NCBI GenBank assembly: GCA_955651735.1 | Contig: CATPAM010000207.1 | Location: 1 to 6,410, forward strand | Direction: 5' to 3' | DNA: 6,410 nucleotides | Source of the DNA: Candidatus Acidiferrales bacterium | GTDB taxonomy: Bacteria; Acidobacteriota; Terriglobia; Acidiferrales; UBA7541 | Part shown: positions 1 through 6,410 of the stretch, piece after piece | Position numbering within the stretch: position 1 is the stretch's first letter | How the letters are laid out: every line of letters starts with the position of its first letter | Notes under the pieces: model-generated | The model's input: the letters and a program-made list of their open reading frames with translations, nothing else | The model's database searches: none | Told to the model about the DNA's origin: nothing | Translations under genes and position numbers: made by a program

Positions 1-21
1 GAACAATCTTGCTGAGACCCG

Positions 22-60
22 AAGGCCCGAGTGCATGCAAACTCGGGCCTTTTTTCTTTT
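22..60 (+). terminator. Intrinsic terminator of an upstream, off-window transcription unit
   Basis: A perfect 11-bp inverted repeat (arms AAGGCCCGAGT at 22-32 and ACTCGGGCCTT at 41-51) encloses an 8-base loop. It is followed by a run of T with one C, ending at base 60. This is the classic GC-stem plus U-tract form of a Rho-independent terminator reading rightwards. It closes a gene or RNA whose body lies left of the window. The first ATG of the open frame that contains the downstream protease (base 35) lies inside the hairpin loop, which argues strongly against that start. Confidence 0.88.
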
Positions 61-121
61 GGCTTCCCGCCGGTGTAAAGTAATCCTGAAACGCGGATTC
101 ATCATCCCAGCCTATGACTCC

Positions 122-127
122 GGGGAG
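122..127 (+). promoter_or_regulatory. Shine-Dalgarno site of the M48 protease gene
   Basis: GGGGAG lies six bases before the ATG at 134. This fixes the start at 134 instead of the upstream in-frame ATG at 35, which sits in a terminator loop. The protein from 134 also begins with a normal signal peptide, which supports the same choice. Confidence 0.75.
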
Positions 128-133
128 CAAACG

Positions 134-1507
134 ATGCGGGTCTGGGTACAGCCAGGGAAATCGAGGTGGAGCGGAAGAAAGCGCGCGTTGCAGGCATGCC
201 TGCTGGCGCTCGCTTGTGCGCCGGGAGCGTGGGCGCAACGCAGCAAACTGAAGCCGCCCTGGAATATGTATTCTCCGGAAACGGATGTGCAAGTCGGGAA
301 ACAGAACGCGGAGATCCTGGAGAAGCGCCTGCCGTTGTGCAACGCCCCCAAAGTGGATGCGTACCTCACGCAGCTGGGGCTTAAGCTGGTGGGTAAGCTG
401 CCGACGCGCGGCGTGCAGTACCCCTGGCAATTTCATTGTGTGAACAGCAAGGAGATCAATGCGTTTGCGCTGCCCGGCGGATATGTGTTCGTCAACCGCG
501 GTGCGATTGAGGTGTCAGACAATGAGGCGCAGCTTGCCGCGGTAATGGCCCATGAATTGTCGCACGTGGCGCTGCGGCACGGGACGGCGCAAGCGTCGAA
601 AGCGCAGATCATGCAAGGCGCGGCGGGTATTTTCGGCGGGATCTTTGGCGGAAGCACGGGTGGAGCGCTGCTGACACAAGGCGTGGCGCTGGGAGCAGGC
701 AGCGTGCTGCTGCACTATTCGCGGTCCGACGAGACGCAGGCGGACCTGCTGGGGACGCAGGCGTTGTATGACTCGGGATACGATCCGCGGGCGATGGCGC
801 AGTTCTTCGAGAAGCTGGAGTCGGAGACGCAAGGGAAGAATCCGCCGCAGTTTTTGTCGGACCACCCGAATCCGGGGAACCGAGTGGAGCGCGTGAATGA
901 AGAGATCGACAAGCTGGGGGGCGTGCCGGCAAACGCGAAGAGGGACTCCGCTGATTTTGAGGCGGTCAAGCGCGAAGTAATGGCGCTGCCGGTCGTGAGG
1001 ATGCCAGCGGCTGCCACGGCAAGCGTGGCTCCGGCACCATCTGGCACCTTTGTGGATTACCAAGTTAGCGCCTACGCTCTGAAAGTTCCTGAGAATTGGA
1101 AGAAGTATGAGGACAAAGGCAGCGTGACGTTTGCGCCGGACGGCGGAATCTCGCAGAGCGGGAGTCTCGCGTACGGAATGATTGTGAGCGTGAACCAGGC
1201 GCAAACTGATGCAAGTGAGCATGCGCTGGACAACGCGACTCTGGCGCTGATTCAAGAGCTGGTTAAGACTAATCCGGGCTTAAAGGTGACGCGGGAGCCG
1301 GGGCGAGTGCAGCTCAATGGGCAGCCGGGACTGTCGACCTATTTGAGCAACGATTCGCCGGCGGGCGGAAAGGAAACCGACTGGCTGATCACGGTGCTGC
1401 GGCCGCAGGGATTGGTTTCCTTTTTGTGCGTGGCTCCGCAGTCCGCGTATCCGGAGTATGAGAAGGCGTTTACGGTGGTGCTGGACAGCGTCAGGCTGCT
1501 GAGATAA
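134..1507 (+). CDS. Secreted M48 family zinc metalloprotease with extra C-terminal domain
   Basis: Predicted 457-residue exported zinc endopeptidase of the M48 (Ste24/HtpX/BepA-like) family. Residues 1-34 form a Sec signal peptide: basic stretch RWSGRKR, hydrophobic LLALACAPG core, cleavage after AWA at 34. The catalytic domain spans about 45-265. It contains the family-typical ALPGGYVFVNRGAI (112-125), zinc motif HELSH (H140, E141, H144), glycine-rich segment (161-178), third zinc ligand E200 in ETQAD (200-204), and SDHPNPGNRVERV near 242-254. No TPR repeats are present, unlike BepA. After a Pro/Ala-rich linker (about 286-303), residues 305-457 form a second domain (KVPENWKKYED at 317-327, YEKAFTVVLDSVRL at the end) that resembles Mog1/PsbP-like (DUF1795) domains; this is pattern recognition only. 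Likely periplasmic or outer-membrane-facing, perhaps in envelope protein quality control, but the substrate is unknown. Start chosen from the GGGGAG ribosome site and signal peptide. It stands alone on the + strand. Confidence 0.92.
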   Translation: MRVWVQPGKSRWSGRKRALQACLLALACAPGAWAQRSKLKPPWNMYSPETDVQVGKQNAEILEKRLPLCNAPKVDAYLTQLGLKLVGKLPTRGVQYPWQFHCVNSKEINAFALPGGYVFVNRGAIEVSDNEAQLAAVMAHELSHVALRHGTAQASKAQIMQGAAGIFGGIFGGSTGGALLTQGVALGAGSVLLHYSRSDETQADLLGTQALYDSGYDPRAMAQFFEKLESETQGKNPPQFLSDHPNPGNRVERVNEEIDKLGGVPANAKRDSADFEAVKREVMALPVVRMPAAATASVAPAPSGTFVDYQVSAYALKVPENWKKYEDKGSVTFAPDGGISQSGSLAYGMIVSVNQAQTDASEHALDNATLALIQELVKTNPGLKVTREPGRVQLNGQPGLSTYLSNDSPAGGKETDWLITVLRPQGLVSFLCVAPQSAYPEYEKAFTVVLDSVRLLR

Positions 1508-1587
1508 AGAGAAAAGAGAAGAAAAAGATTTAACACCCCGACGGGGTCAGGGCAGGCGCCGGGCACTGCACTGAGGTCACGGAGTAA

Positions 1588-1622
1588 GAAAGGGCGCCTG
1601 CACATCAGCGGGCACCCTTTTT
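1588..1622. terminator. Probable bidirectional terminator between convergent genes
   Basis: Bases 1588-1600 can pair with 1609-1621 around an 8-base loop. The stem is about 12-13 bp, with one C-A mismatch and G-T wobbles. On the + strand the stem runs into TTTTT (1618-1622). On the - strand it runs into CTTTCTTA, a weaker T-tract. Its place between the protease stop (1507) and the stop of the - strand fragment (1648) fits a terminator shared by convergent units. A second possible pairing, 1552-1560 with 1593-1601 (perfect 9 bp, GCAGGCGCC/GGCGCCTGC), competes with it. The remaining bases of the 140-base gap show only a short ACCCC-GAC-GGGGT hairpin (1535-1547) and a purine-rich stretch. Confidence 0.6.
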
Positions 1623-1647
1623 GGTTTGATTTGAAGCGGAATACCGG

Positions 1648-2139
1648 CTAGTTGTTGTCTTCCCCGCGGTCTTGGAAGAGAAGCGGAAGGATCTCAGTGC
1701 CTTCCTTCCGTACGGAATTGAGCTGCCCGGGGTCAAGCCCCGGCGCCTTGAGGATGGCCGGGGCTACCTGCGAGGTGGCGACCGGCGTCTTGACCGTGCG
1801 GGGATGCAGATCCGGGTTGGAGATGATGAGACCGACGTTGGTGTCACCGAAGTTGAAACCGCCGTGCTCGGCGTTCTTTTTCGTCGAGGTTGTGTAAATC
1901 GTACCGTAAACAGGCTGCACGAGAATGCCGGGTGTGCGGCTGTCCTTCGTGGGGCTATTGAATTTGAGCTTTAGTTCGTCGCCCGCCATGACGTCATCAA
2001 TGAAGAGCGCATTAGCATTCGCGTTGAGATAAGCCGCAACGGCTGTGGTCTTGCTTTGGTCGGGCAGCCAGATCAGCGCGATATCGTCATCTTGGACGAA
2101 CCCGCAGGGGCCTGCAGGGCAGTTGTTGTGCCAGCCGGG
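1648..2139 (-). pseudogene. C-terminal remnant of an alkaline-phosphatase-superfamily phosphoesterase
   Basis: An open frame of 163 codons with no start codon at its head. It begins directly after the TAG of the SulP gene and in the same frame. The readable sequence includes CGFVQDDDIALIWLPD, LFIDDVMAGDELKLKF, KNAEHGGFNFGDTNVGLI and VKTPVATSQVAPAILKAPGL. I recognise this as the C-terminal part of large type I phosphodiesterase/nucleotide-pyrophosphatase-like proteins. The histidine of AEHGG (codon 1864-1866) fits the last metal-ligand histidine of that superfamily. The N-terminal part with the nucleophile and the other metal ligands is absent, since SulP coding sequence lies there instead, so catalysis is not expected. 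The first usable ATG is at 1989 (113 residues, to 1648), without a visible ribosome site. It may be unexpressed, or translated after SulP termination. Family assignment is from memory of conserved motifs. The body of the frame looks undamaged, suggesting a recent truncation. Confidence 0.78.
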
Positions 2140-3852
2140 CTAAGACCTTACGAGGTCTTCTTTGCGGGATTCCGCGCTGGGGGTCGTGTGGCGCTGCTGG
2201 TAGACCTCGGCGGCGCGGTCGAGGGCTTCGGCAATGCTGGGGCAGATATTTTCGGCGCCGACGTGGCGCTCGAATTCGGCTTGCCGCATGAGCTGCGCGG
2301 GTTGCTGGCGGGCGCCGCAGAGCAGAAGCGAGCGGCCGGATTCGTGAAGCTGGTCGGCAAGATCTTCGATGGCGCCGAGGCCGGTGGCGTCGATGGCAGT
2401 CATGTTGCGTAGTCGCAGGATGACAATGGGCGGCAAGGATTGTAGCGAATCGAGAAGGTCGGCGAATTTGTCCGTGGCGCCGAAGAGAAATGGTCCGTGA
2501 ATGCGGAAGACCGTGGCGTAAGCGGGGATGTCCTTGCCTTGCAGGACATGGACGCGGCTGTCTTCGACGTAATCGCGAGTGACGCGCGTGACCGTGGTGG
2601 TGCGGGAAACTTTGCGGATAAACATGAGTGCGGCGAGGACCATGCCGACTTCAAGGGCAAAGGTGAGGTCGGTGACGACTGTGAGGGTCATGGTCAAGAG
2701 CCAAACGGTGATGTCGGCGGCGCTGAGCTTCAGAATTTCCGGGATTTCCTGCCATTCACCCATGTTGTAGGCGACGACCATGAGGATGGCGGCTAGTGCG
2801 GCGAGGGGAACGTTCTTCACCAGCGGCGCGGCGAACAGGACGATGGCCAGCAGCGTCAGCGCGTGGATCATGCCGGCGACCGGAGTTTTCGCTCCAGCGC
2901 GGACGTTCGTCGCGGTGCGCGCGATGGCGCCGGTTGCAGGGAGCCCACCGAACAGCGGCGAGACAATGTTGGCGACGCCTTGGGCCATAAGTTCGACATT
3001 GGGATTGTGCTTGTCTTTGCTCATGCGATCGGAAACGACGGCGGACATGAGCGATTCGATGGCGCCGAGCATGGCGACGGTGAACGCGGGCGAGAGGAGT
3101 TGACGGAAGATGTCGTAGTGAAACTTGGGCAACGCGAGCGTGGGCAAGCCGCTGGGGATGCCGCCAAATCGGGTGCCGATGGTGTCAACCGGAAGATGCA
3201 GCAAAGTGACGGCGGCGGTCGCGCCGAAGGTGACGATAATGGCGCCGGGAACGCGCTTGGCGTATTTCAGGCAGAAAATCATGATAGCCAGGGAAGCGAG
3301 GGCCACGGAGGTAGCCTGCCCGGAGATGGTGTTCGCTGCTTGCGCGAACGCTTGCATGCGATGGAAAAAATCGCCGGGGACGTGGTCCATGCGCAGGCCA
3401 AAGAGGTCGCGGATCTGCGTGCTGACGATGAGGATGGCGATGCCGTTGGTGAAGCCGACGATTACGGGGCGGGGGAAATATTTCACCGCGGTGCCCATGC
3501 CGGTGACGCCGAGAAGAACGAGCAGAACGCCGGCCATCATGGTGCACATGAACAGGCCGTCGATACCGTACTTGGCGATGATTCCGGAAACCACGACGAC
3601 GAAGGCGCCGGTGGGGCCGCCAATCTGTGTCTTGGAGCCGCCAAGCGCGGAGATGAGGAAGCCAGTGACGATGGCGCAGTAGATTCCAGCTTGCGGCGAG
3701 ACGCCGGAGGCTATGGCAAAGGCCATGGCCAGCGGCAGGGCGACCAAGCCGACGGTTATGCCGGCAACGAGGTCGGACAAGAATTTGTGGCGGTCGTAGT
3801 CGCGCAGCAGGATTACGGATTTGGGCAGCCAAACGTTTAGCGCGGGGGTCAT
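2140..3852 (-). CDS. SulP/SLC26 family anion transporter with STAS domain
   Basis: A complete 570-residue inner-membrane transporter of the SulP family, a usual length for the family. The membrane domain covers about 25-415, with many hydrophobic segments. Signature stretches are GLVALPLAMAFAIASGV (35-51), GGSKTQIGGPTGAFVV (71-86), GAIESLMSAVVSDRMS (263-278, with the conserved Glu at 265) and FGGLPATGAIARTATNVRAG (301-320). A cytoplasmic STAS domain follows at about 442-552, containing AIDATGLGAIEDL (486-498), the usual position of the STAS control loop. Family members carry sulfate, bicarbonate or dicarboxylates, probably coupled to Na+ or H+. The sequence does not settle the substrate, and no sulfur-assimilation gene is nearby. 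The ATG at 3852 is the only start in frame after an upstream TAG. Its ribosome site is poor (AGG one base before the ATG). The downstream phosphoesterase fragment follows the stop in frame. Two palindromes precede the gene. Confidence 0.95.
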   Translation of the reverse strand: MTPALNVWLPKSVILLRDYDRHKFLSDLVAGITVGLVALPLAMAFAIASGVSPQAGIYCAIVTGFLISALGGSKTQIGGPTGAFVVVVSGIIAKYGIDGLFMCTMMAGVLLVLLGVTGMGTAVKYFPRPVIVGFTNGIAILIVSTQIRDLFGLRMDHVPGDFFHRMQAFAQAANTISGQATSVALASLAIMIFCLKYAKRVPGAIIVTFGATAAVTLLHLPVDTIGTRFGGIPSGLPTLALPKFHYDIFRQLLSPAFTVAMLGAIESLMSAVVSDRMSKDKHNPNVELMAQGVANIVSPLFGGLPATGAIARTATNVRAGAKTPVAGMIHALTLLAIVLFAAPLVKNVPLAALAAILMVVAYNMGEWQEIPEILKLSAADITVWLLTMTLTVVTDLTFALEVGMVLAALMFIRKVSRTTTVTRVTRDYVEDSRVHVLQGKDIPAYATVFRIHGPFLFGATDKFADLLDSLQSLPPIVILRLRNMTAIDATGLGAIEDLADQLHESGRSLLLCGARQQPAQLMRQAEFERHVGAENICPSIAEALDRAAEVYQQRHTTPSAESRKEDLVRS

Positions 3853-3882
3853 ACCTGCAATTGCGGACGAGCCGACTCCGAC

Positions 3883-3899
3883 AGACTTGGTGCAAGTCT
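3883..3899. repeat. Perfect 7-bp inverted repeat upstream of the SulP gene
   Basis: AGACTTG-GTG-CAAGTCT has 7-bp arms and a 3-base spacer, 31-47 bases before the SulP ATG. It could be an operator for a dimeric regulator or a hairpin in the 5' untranslated leader. The in-frame TAG just upstream overlaps its outer edge. It has no T-run, so it is not a terminator. Function is inferred from position only. Confidence 0.5.
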
Positions 3900-3919
3900 A
3901 ACAGGAAAGAAGACGGCGC

Positions 3920-3931
3920 TTCCCGCGGGAA
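3920..3931. repeat. 12-bp perfect palindrome in the gcvPB-SulP gap
   Basis: TTCCCGCGGGAA is fully self-complementary. It lies 68-79 bases before the SulP ATG and 49-60 bases after the gcvPB stop. A protein-binding site in the SulP promoter region is possible. In GC-rich DNA a palindrome of this length can also arise by chance. I see no convincing -35/-10 pair near it, and the rest of the 127-base gap (3853-3979) holds no gene and no clear terminator for gcvPB. Confidence 0.4.
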
Positions 3932-3979
3932 TGATATGGCTGTGCCGTGAAATGAATCGCTGACTGAATTGGGGGCCGA

Positions 3980-5545
3980 TCACACCGTGGGAATTACCGG
4001 CGTGGGCTCCACGTGCTTGTGTTTAGATTTGTGCCTGGCGTTCGGGTCGGATTCCTGTCGCGAGGGATCCCAACGCAAGATCGGCTTGCGCGCGGCGCCG
4101 ACTTCGTCGAGACGGCGGACACGGGTGGAATGCGGTGCGGTCTTGACCAAGTCCGGATTGGTGGCGGCTTCTTCCGCGATCGAACGCATGGCGTCGATGA
4201 AGAGGTCGCACTCTTCCTTGGATTCCGATTCGGTGGGCTCGATCATGAGCGCTCCGGGAACAATCAGGGGAAACGCAGTTGTGTACGGATGGAAGCCGTA
4301 GTCGATCAGGCGCTTGGCAATGTCCATGGTGCTGACGCCGTTCTTTTTTTGGTGTGCGTCGCTGAAGACAACCTCGTGCATGGAGGGCAGGGAATAGGGG
4401 AGATCGTAGGCGCCCTCTAGATGCTTGCGGATGTAGTTGGCGTTGAGCACGGCGTCTTCGGTGGCCTGACGGAGGCCGGGGCCGTAGGCGAGGATGTAGG
4501 CGAGGGCGCGCACCAGGACGCCGAAATTTCCGGAGAAAGCTTTTACGCGGCCGATGGAATCGGGGCGCACGGACTCAAGGGCGAGACGGCCGCCCTCTTT
4601 TTCGACAAGGATGGGGACGGGACGAAAAGGCTCGAGGATTTTCTTCATGGCCACTGGGCCGGCGCCCGGGCCGCCGCCGCCGTGGGGCGTGGAAAAAGTC
4701 TTGTGCAGATTGAGGTGCATGACGTCGACGCCGAGGTCGCCGGGGCGCGCGATGCCAGCGAGGGCGTTCATGTTGGCTCCGTCCATGTACAGCAACGCGC
4801 CTTTGCCGTGGAGAATCTCGGCGATTTCCGGGATGCGCTGCTCGAAGATGCCGAGCGTCGAGGGATTGGTGATCATCAGAGCGGCGACGTCGGGCTTGAC
4901 CAGTTCGCGGAGTTTGTCGACGTCGATCTGGCCGTGCGATTCGGACTTGATGTTCTCGACTTCGTAGCCCGCAATGACCGCGGTGGCGGGATTGGTGCCG
5001 TGCGCGGAATCGGGAATTAAGACTTTCTTGCGCGGATTGCCTTGCCTTTGCAGGTACGCGCGGATCAGTAGCAAGCCAGTGAGCTCGCCTTGCGCGCCGG
5101 CGGCGGGCTGCAGCGTGATGGTATCCATGCCGGTGATTTCGAGGAGGCATTGCTCGAGCAGGCGCAGGATCTTGAGGCAGCCCTGCGAAAGCTCTTGCGG
5201 CTGGTAGGGATGCTCGGTAGCGATGCCGTCAAGACGAGCCACGAATTCGTTGACGCGCGGGTTGTACTTCATGGTGCAGGAGCCGAGCGGATACATGCCG
5301 AGGTCGATCGCGTAATTCCAGGTCGAGAGTCGCGTGAAGTGGCGAATGACTTCGATTTCGCTGACTTCGGGGAATCCCTCAACGCCTTCGACGCGATGAT
5401 TTTGACCGAGGGCCTCCGCGGGATCCACGCTCGGGACGTCGAGCGGAGGCAGTTCGAAGGCGCGCTTGCCCGGCGAAGACTTCTCGAAGATGAGGCCTTC
5501 GTTCTGGTTCGTGTGGCGAGAAGCTTTTTTGATTCTGTGGTTCAA
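3980..5545 (-). CDS. gcvPB: Glycine dehydrogenase (decarboxylating) subunit 2, P-protein
   Basis: PLP-binding half of the two-part P-protein of the glycine cleavage system. With GcvPA it decarboxylates glycine and transfers the aminomethyl group to lipoyl-GcvH in the cytoplasm. From the proposed TTG start it has 521 residues, slightly longer than the common 480-500. Landmarks: NQNEGLIFEKSSPGKR (13-28), LPPLDVP, YPLGSCTMKYNPR (85-97), SAHGTNPATA (180-189), TNPSTLGIFE (226-235), MDGANMNA (254-261) and LNLHKTFSTPHGGGGPG (278-294), where K282 is the expected Schiff-base lysine. The tail after WDPSRQ is His/Lys-rich, with KSKHKH, and ends in VIPTV. The frame is open far upstream but overlaps gcvPA there, so that part is not coding. 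No ATG lies between the gcvPA stop and the first conserved residues. The TTG at 5545 is the best start, with weak GGA and AAGGA motifs before it. It lies 53 bases after gcvPA, in the same operon. Confidence 0.95.
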   Translation of the reverse strand: MNHRIKKASRHTNQNEGLIFEKSSPGKRAFELPPLDVPSVDPAEALGQNHRVEGVEGFPEVSEIEVIRHFTRLSTWNYAIDLGMYPLGSCTMKYNPRVNEFVARLDGIATEHPYQPQELSQGCLKILRLLEQCLLEITGMDTITLQPAAGAQGELTGLLLIRAYLQRQGNPRKKVLIPDSAHGTNPATAVIAGYEVENIKSESHGQIDVDKLRELVKPDVAALMITNPSTLGIFEQRIPEIAEILHGKGALLYMDGANMNALAGIARPGDLGVDVMHLNLHKTFSTPHGGGGPGAGPVAMKKILEPFRPVPILVEKEGGRLALESVRPDSIGRVKAFSGNFGVLVRALAYILAYGPGLRQATEDAVLNANYIRKHLEGAYDLPYSLPSMHEVVFSDAHQKKNGVSTMDIAKRLIDYGFHPYTTAFPLIVPGALMIEPTESESKEECDLFIDAMRSIAEEAATNPDLVKTAPHSTRVRRLDEVGAARKPILRWDPSRQESDPNARHKSKHKHVEPTPVIPTV

Positions 5546-5574
5546 ATCAGTTCCGGTCCTTGTGGAACAGCCAT
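5542..5574 (-). other. Ten-codon ATG mini-ORF overlapping the gcvPB TTG start
   Basis: In the gcvPA-gcvPB gap an ATG at 5574 opens a short frame reading MAVPQGPELI followed by TGA. Its stop overlaps the proposed gcvPB start as TTGA. It could be a coupling leader peptide. It could also mark a one-base frameshift or sequencing error, with the ATG being the real gcvPB start, or it could be chance. No strong ribosome site precedes the ATG. Confidence 0.3.
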
Positions 5575-5598
5575 TTGCGGCTGCTCGGTTTGCTGCGG

Positions 5599-6410
5599 CT
5601 ACCAAGGTTGTTCTAAGGCACGTCGTACAGCGCCGGCTAATTTCTCGATGTCCAAGCGCGTGGTAGTTTCCGTGACGCAGACAAGCGCATGCTTGGTCAG
5701 CTCTGGGTATGAGGTGCCAAGCGCCACGGGGCCAACGATTTTTTCGCGCAGGAGTTCCGCGTTGACGATTTTTACGGAGCGCGGGAACTGCAGCGTGAAT
5801 TCGTTGAAGAAAGGAGCATCGAAAGTGCGGCGCACTCCGGGGATTTTCGTGAGCTCCGTGAGTGCGAAGCGTGCCTTTGAGAGATTTTGCTGCGCCATTT
5901 CGCGCAAGCCCTCCTTGCCGAGAAGCGTGAGGTGCACGGTGGCGGCAAGAGCGCAGAGAGCCTGATTGGTGCAAATGTTGGAGGTGGCCTTTTCACGGCG
6001 AATGTGCTGCTCGCGGGTGGCAAGCGTAAGAACGAATCCGCGGAGGCCTTCGAGGTCGGTTGTCTGGCCGGCGAGTCGACCCGGCATTTGGCGGACAAAT
6101 TTCTCGCGCGAAGCGATTACGCCCACAAATGGGCCGCCGTAGCTGGGCGGCAGGCCAAAGCTTTGGCCTTCCATCGCCACGATGTCGGCTTCTGAGGGAG
6201 GCCGCAAAGCTCCCAGCGAAACTCCTTCGGTAATGGCGACGACCAGCAGAGCGCCTGCTGCGCGCGCGATTCCGGCAAGCTCGGGAAGCGGTTCAACGGC
6301 GCCAAAGAAATTAGGCGACTGCGCGAGTACGGCCGCCACATCATCGCGGATGGCGGCTTGCAGCGCTTTTTGGTCTACAGCGCCGCCTGCGTTGTAGGGA
6401 ATTTCCTCAA
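5599..6410 (-). CDS. gcvPA: Glycine dehydrogenase (decarboxylating) subunit 1, P-protein (partial, C-terminal part)
   Basis: The N-terminal-half homologue of glycine decarboxylase, partner of the GcvPB encoded just downstream. The frame is open to the right edge of the window, so only the last 269 of roughly 445-450 residues are visible and the start lies outside. Visible signatures are EEIPYNAGG, QSPNFFG, FGLPPSYGGPFVGVI, RLAGQTTDLEGLRGF and REQHIRREKATSNICTNQAL, the last two being hallmarks of the family. The protein ends in RRALEQPW followed by TAG. GcvPA lacks the PLP lysine, which GcvPB carries, and the two act as a heterotetramer in known systems. The rest of a gcv operon (gcvT, gcvH) would be expected further upstream on the - strand, beyond base 6410. 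A GTG at 6339 is internal and not the start. No frameshift is seen. Confidence 0.96.
   Translation of the reverse strand, partial: EEIPYNAGGAVDQKALQAAIRDDVAAVLAQSPNFFGAVEPLPELAGIARAAGALLVVAITEGVSLGALRPPSEADIVAMEGQSFGLPPSYGGPFVGVIASREKFVRQMPGRLAGQTTDLEGLRGFVLTLATREQHIRREKATSNICTNQALCALAATVHLTLLGKEGLREMAQQNLSKARFALTELTKIPGVRRTFDAPFFNEFTLQFPRSVKIVNAELLREKIVGPVALGTSYPELTKHALVCVTETTTRLDIEKLAGAVRRALEQPW

Noticed and set aside
59..86. Possible protease promoter TTGGCT - 16 bases - TAATCC
   Set aside because: Both hexamers match the sigma-70 consensus poorly and the first overlaps the terminator T-tract; too weak to annotate.
35..133. N-terminal extension of the protease frame back to ATG at 35
   Set aside because: The ATG lies in the loop of an intrinsic terminator, has no ribosome site, and would bury the signal peptide behind 33 unrelated residues. 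The ATG at 134 has GGGGAG at the right distance.
515..1255. 246-codon open frame on the - strand opposite the M48 protease
   Set aside because: Arg/His/Leu-rich shadow frame with no recognisable motif; the + strand frame carries the zinc-protease motifs.
2863..3840. 325-codon open frame on the + strand opposite the SulP gene
   Set aside because: Its Gly/Asp/Ala/Glu-rich composition is typical of the antisense shadow of a GC-rich membrane protein gene; no ribosome site or recognisable domain.
3853..3979. Possible glycine riboswitch or small RNA gene in the gap after gcvPB
   Set aside because: A glycine riboswitch would precede the gcv operon, which starts outside the window; the gap shows two palindromes but no aptamer-like tandem structure I can recognise.
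4421..5965. Open frames on the + strand opposite gcvPB and gcvPA (4421-5020, 5090-5965)
   Set aside because: They are shadows of strongly conserved glycine decarboxylase genes on the other strand and show no family signature of their own.
5546..5974. Long upstream extension of the gcvPB frame to ATG at 5974
   Set aside because: It lies on the same strand over gcvPA coding sequence in another frame and gives Arg/Ala-rich low-similarity protein; conserved GcvPB sequence begins only after about 5510.

Overview
The window looks like chromosomal DNA of a GC-rich bacterium. I infer an acidobacterium (Acidobacteriota, Terriglobia/Koribacter-like). The grounds are the split glycine decarboxylase (gcvPA + gcvPB), the style of the SulP transporter and the M48 protease, and a remnant resembling acidobacterial alkaline-phosphatase-superfamily phosphoesterases. 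This assignment rests on remembered family resemblance, not on a search.

Layout: bases 1-60 end in a strong intrinsic terminator belonging to something upstream of the window. A secreted M48 zinc metalloprotease follows on the + strand (134-1507). It carries a signal peptide and an extra C-terminal domain that resembles the Mog1/PsbP (DUF1795) fold. Everything else is on the - strand, so the protease converges on its right-hand neighbours. A hairpin near 1588-1622, with T-runs on both sides, probably terminates both directions. Reading leftwards from the right edge, the - strand genes are: the C-terminal 269 residues of gcvPA (cut by the window edge), gcvPB, a 127-base gap with two perfect palindromes, a full-length SulP anion transporter with a STAS domain, and a headless phosphoesterase fragment (2139-1648).

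GcvPA and GcvPB together form the PLP-dependent P-protein of the glycine cleavage system. It decarboxylates glycine and passes the aminomethyl group to lipoylated GcvH; GcvH and GcvT are not in the window. The SulP gene is probably a separate transcription unit. The protease is unrelated to its neighbours in function.

The oddest spot is the SulP/phosphoesterase boundary. The phosphoesterase C-terminus begins directly after the SulP TAG codon and in the same frame, has no start codon of its own there, and lacks the catalytic N-terminal part. It is best read as a gene truncated by deletion or rearrangement. The start of gcvPB is also unusual: no ATG lies in frame, the best start is a TTG, and a ten-codon ATG mini-ORF ends in a TTGA overlap with it. 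I see no tRNA, rRNA, CRISPR array, insertion sequence or clearly undescribed system.
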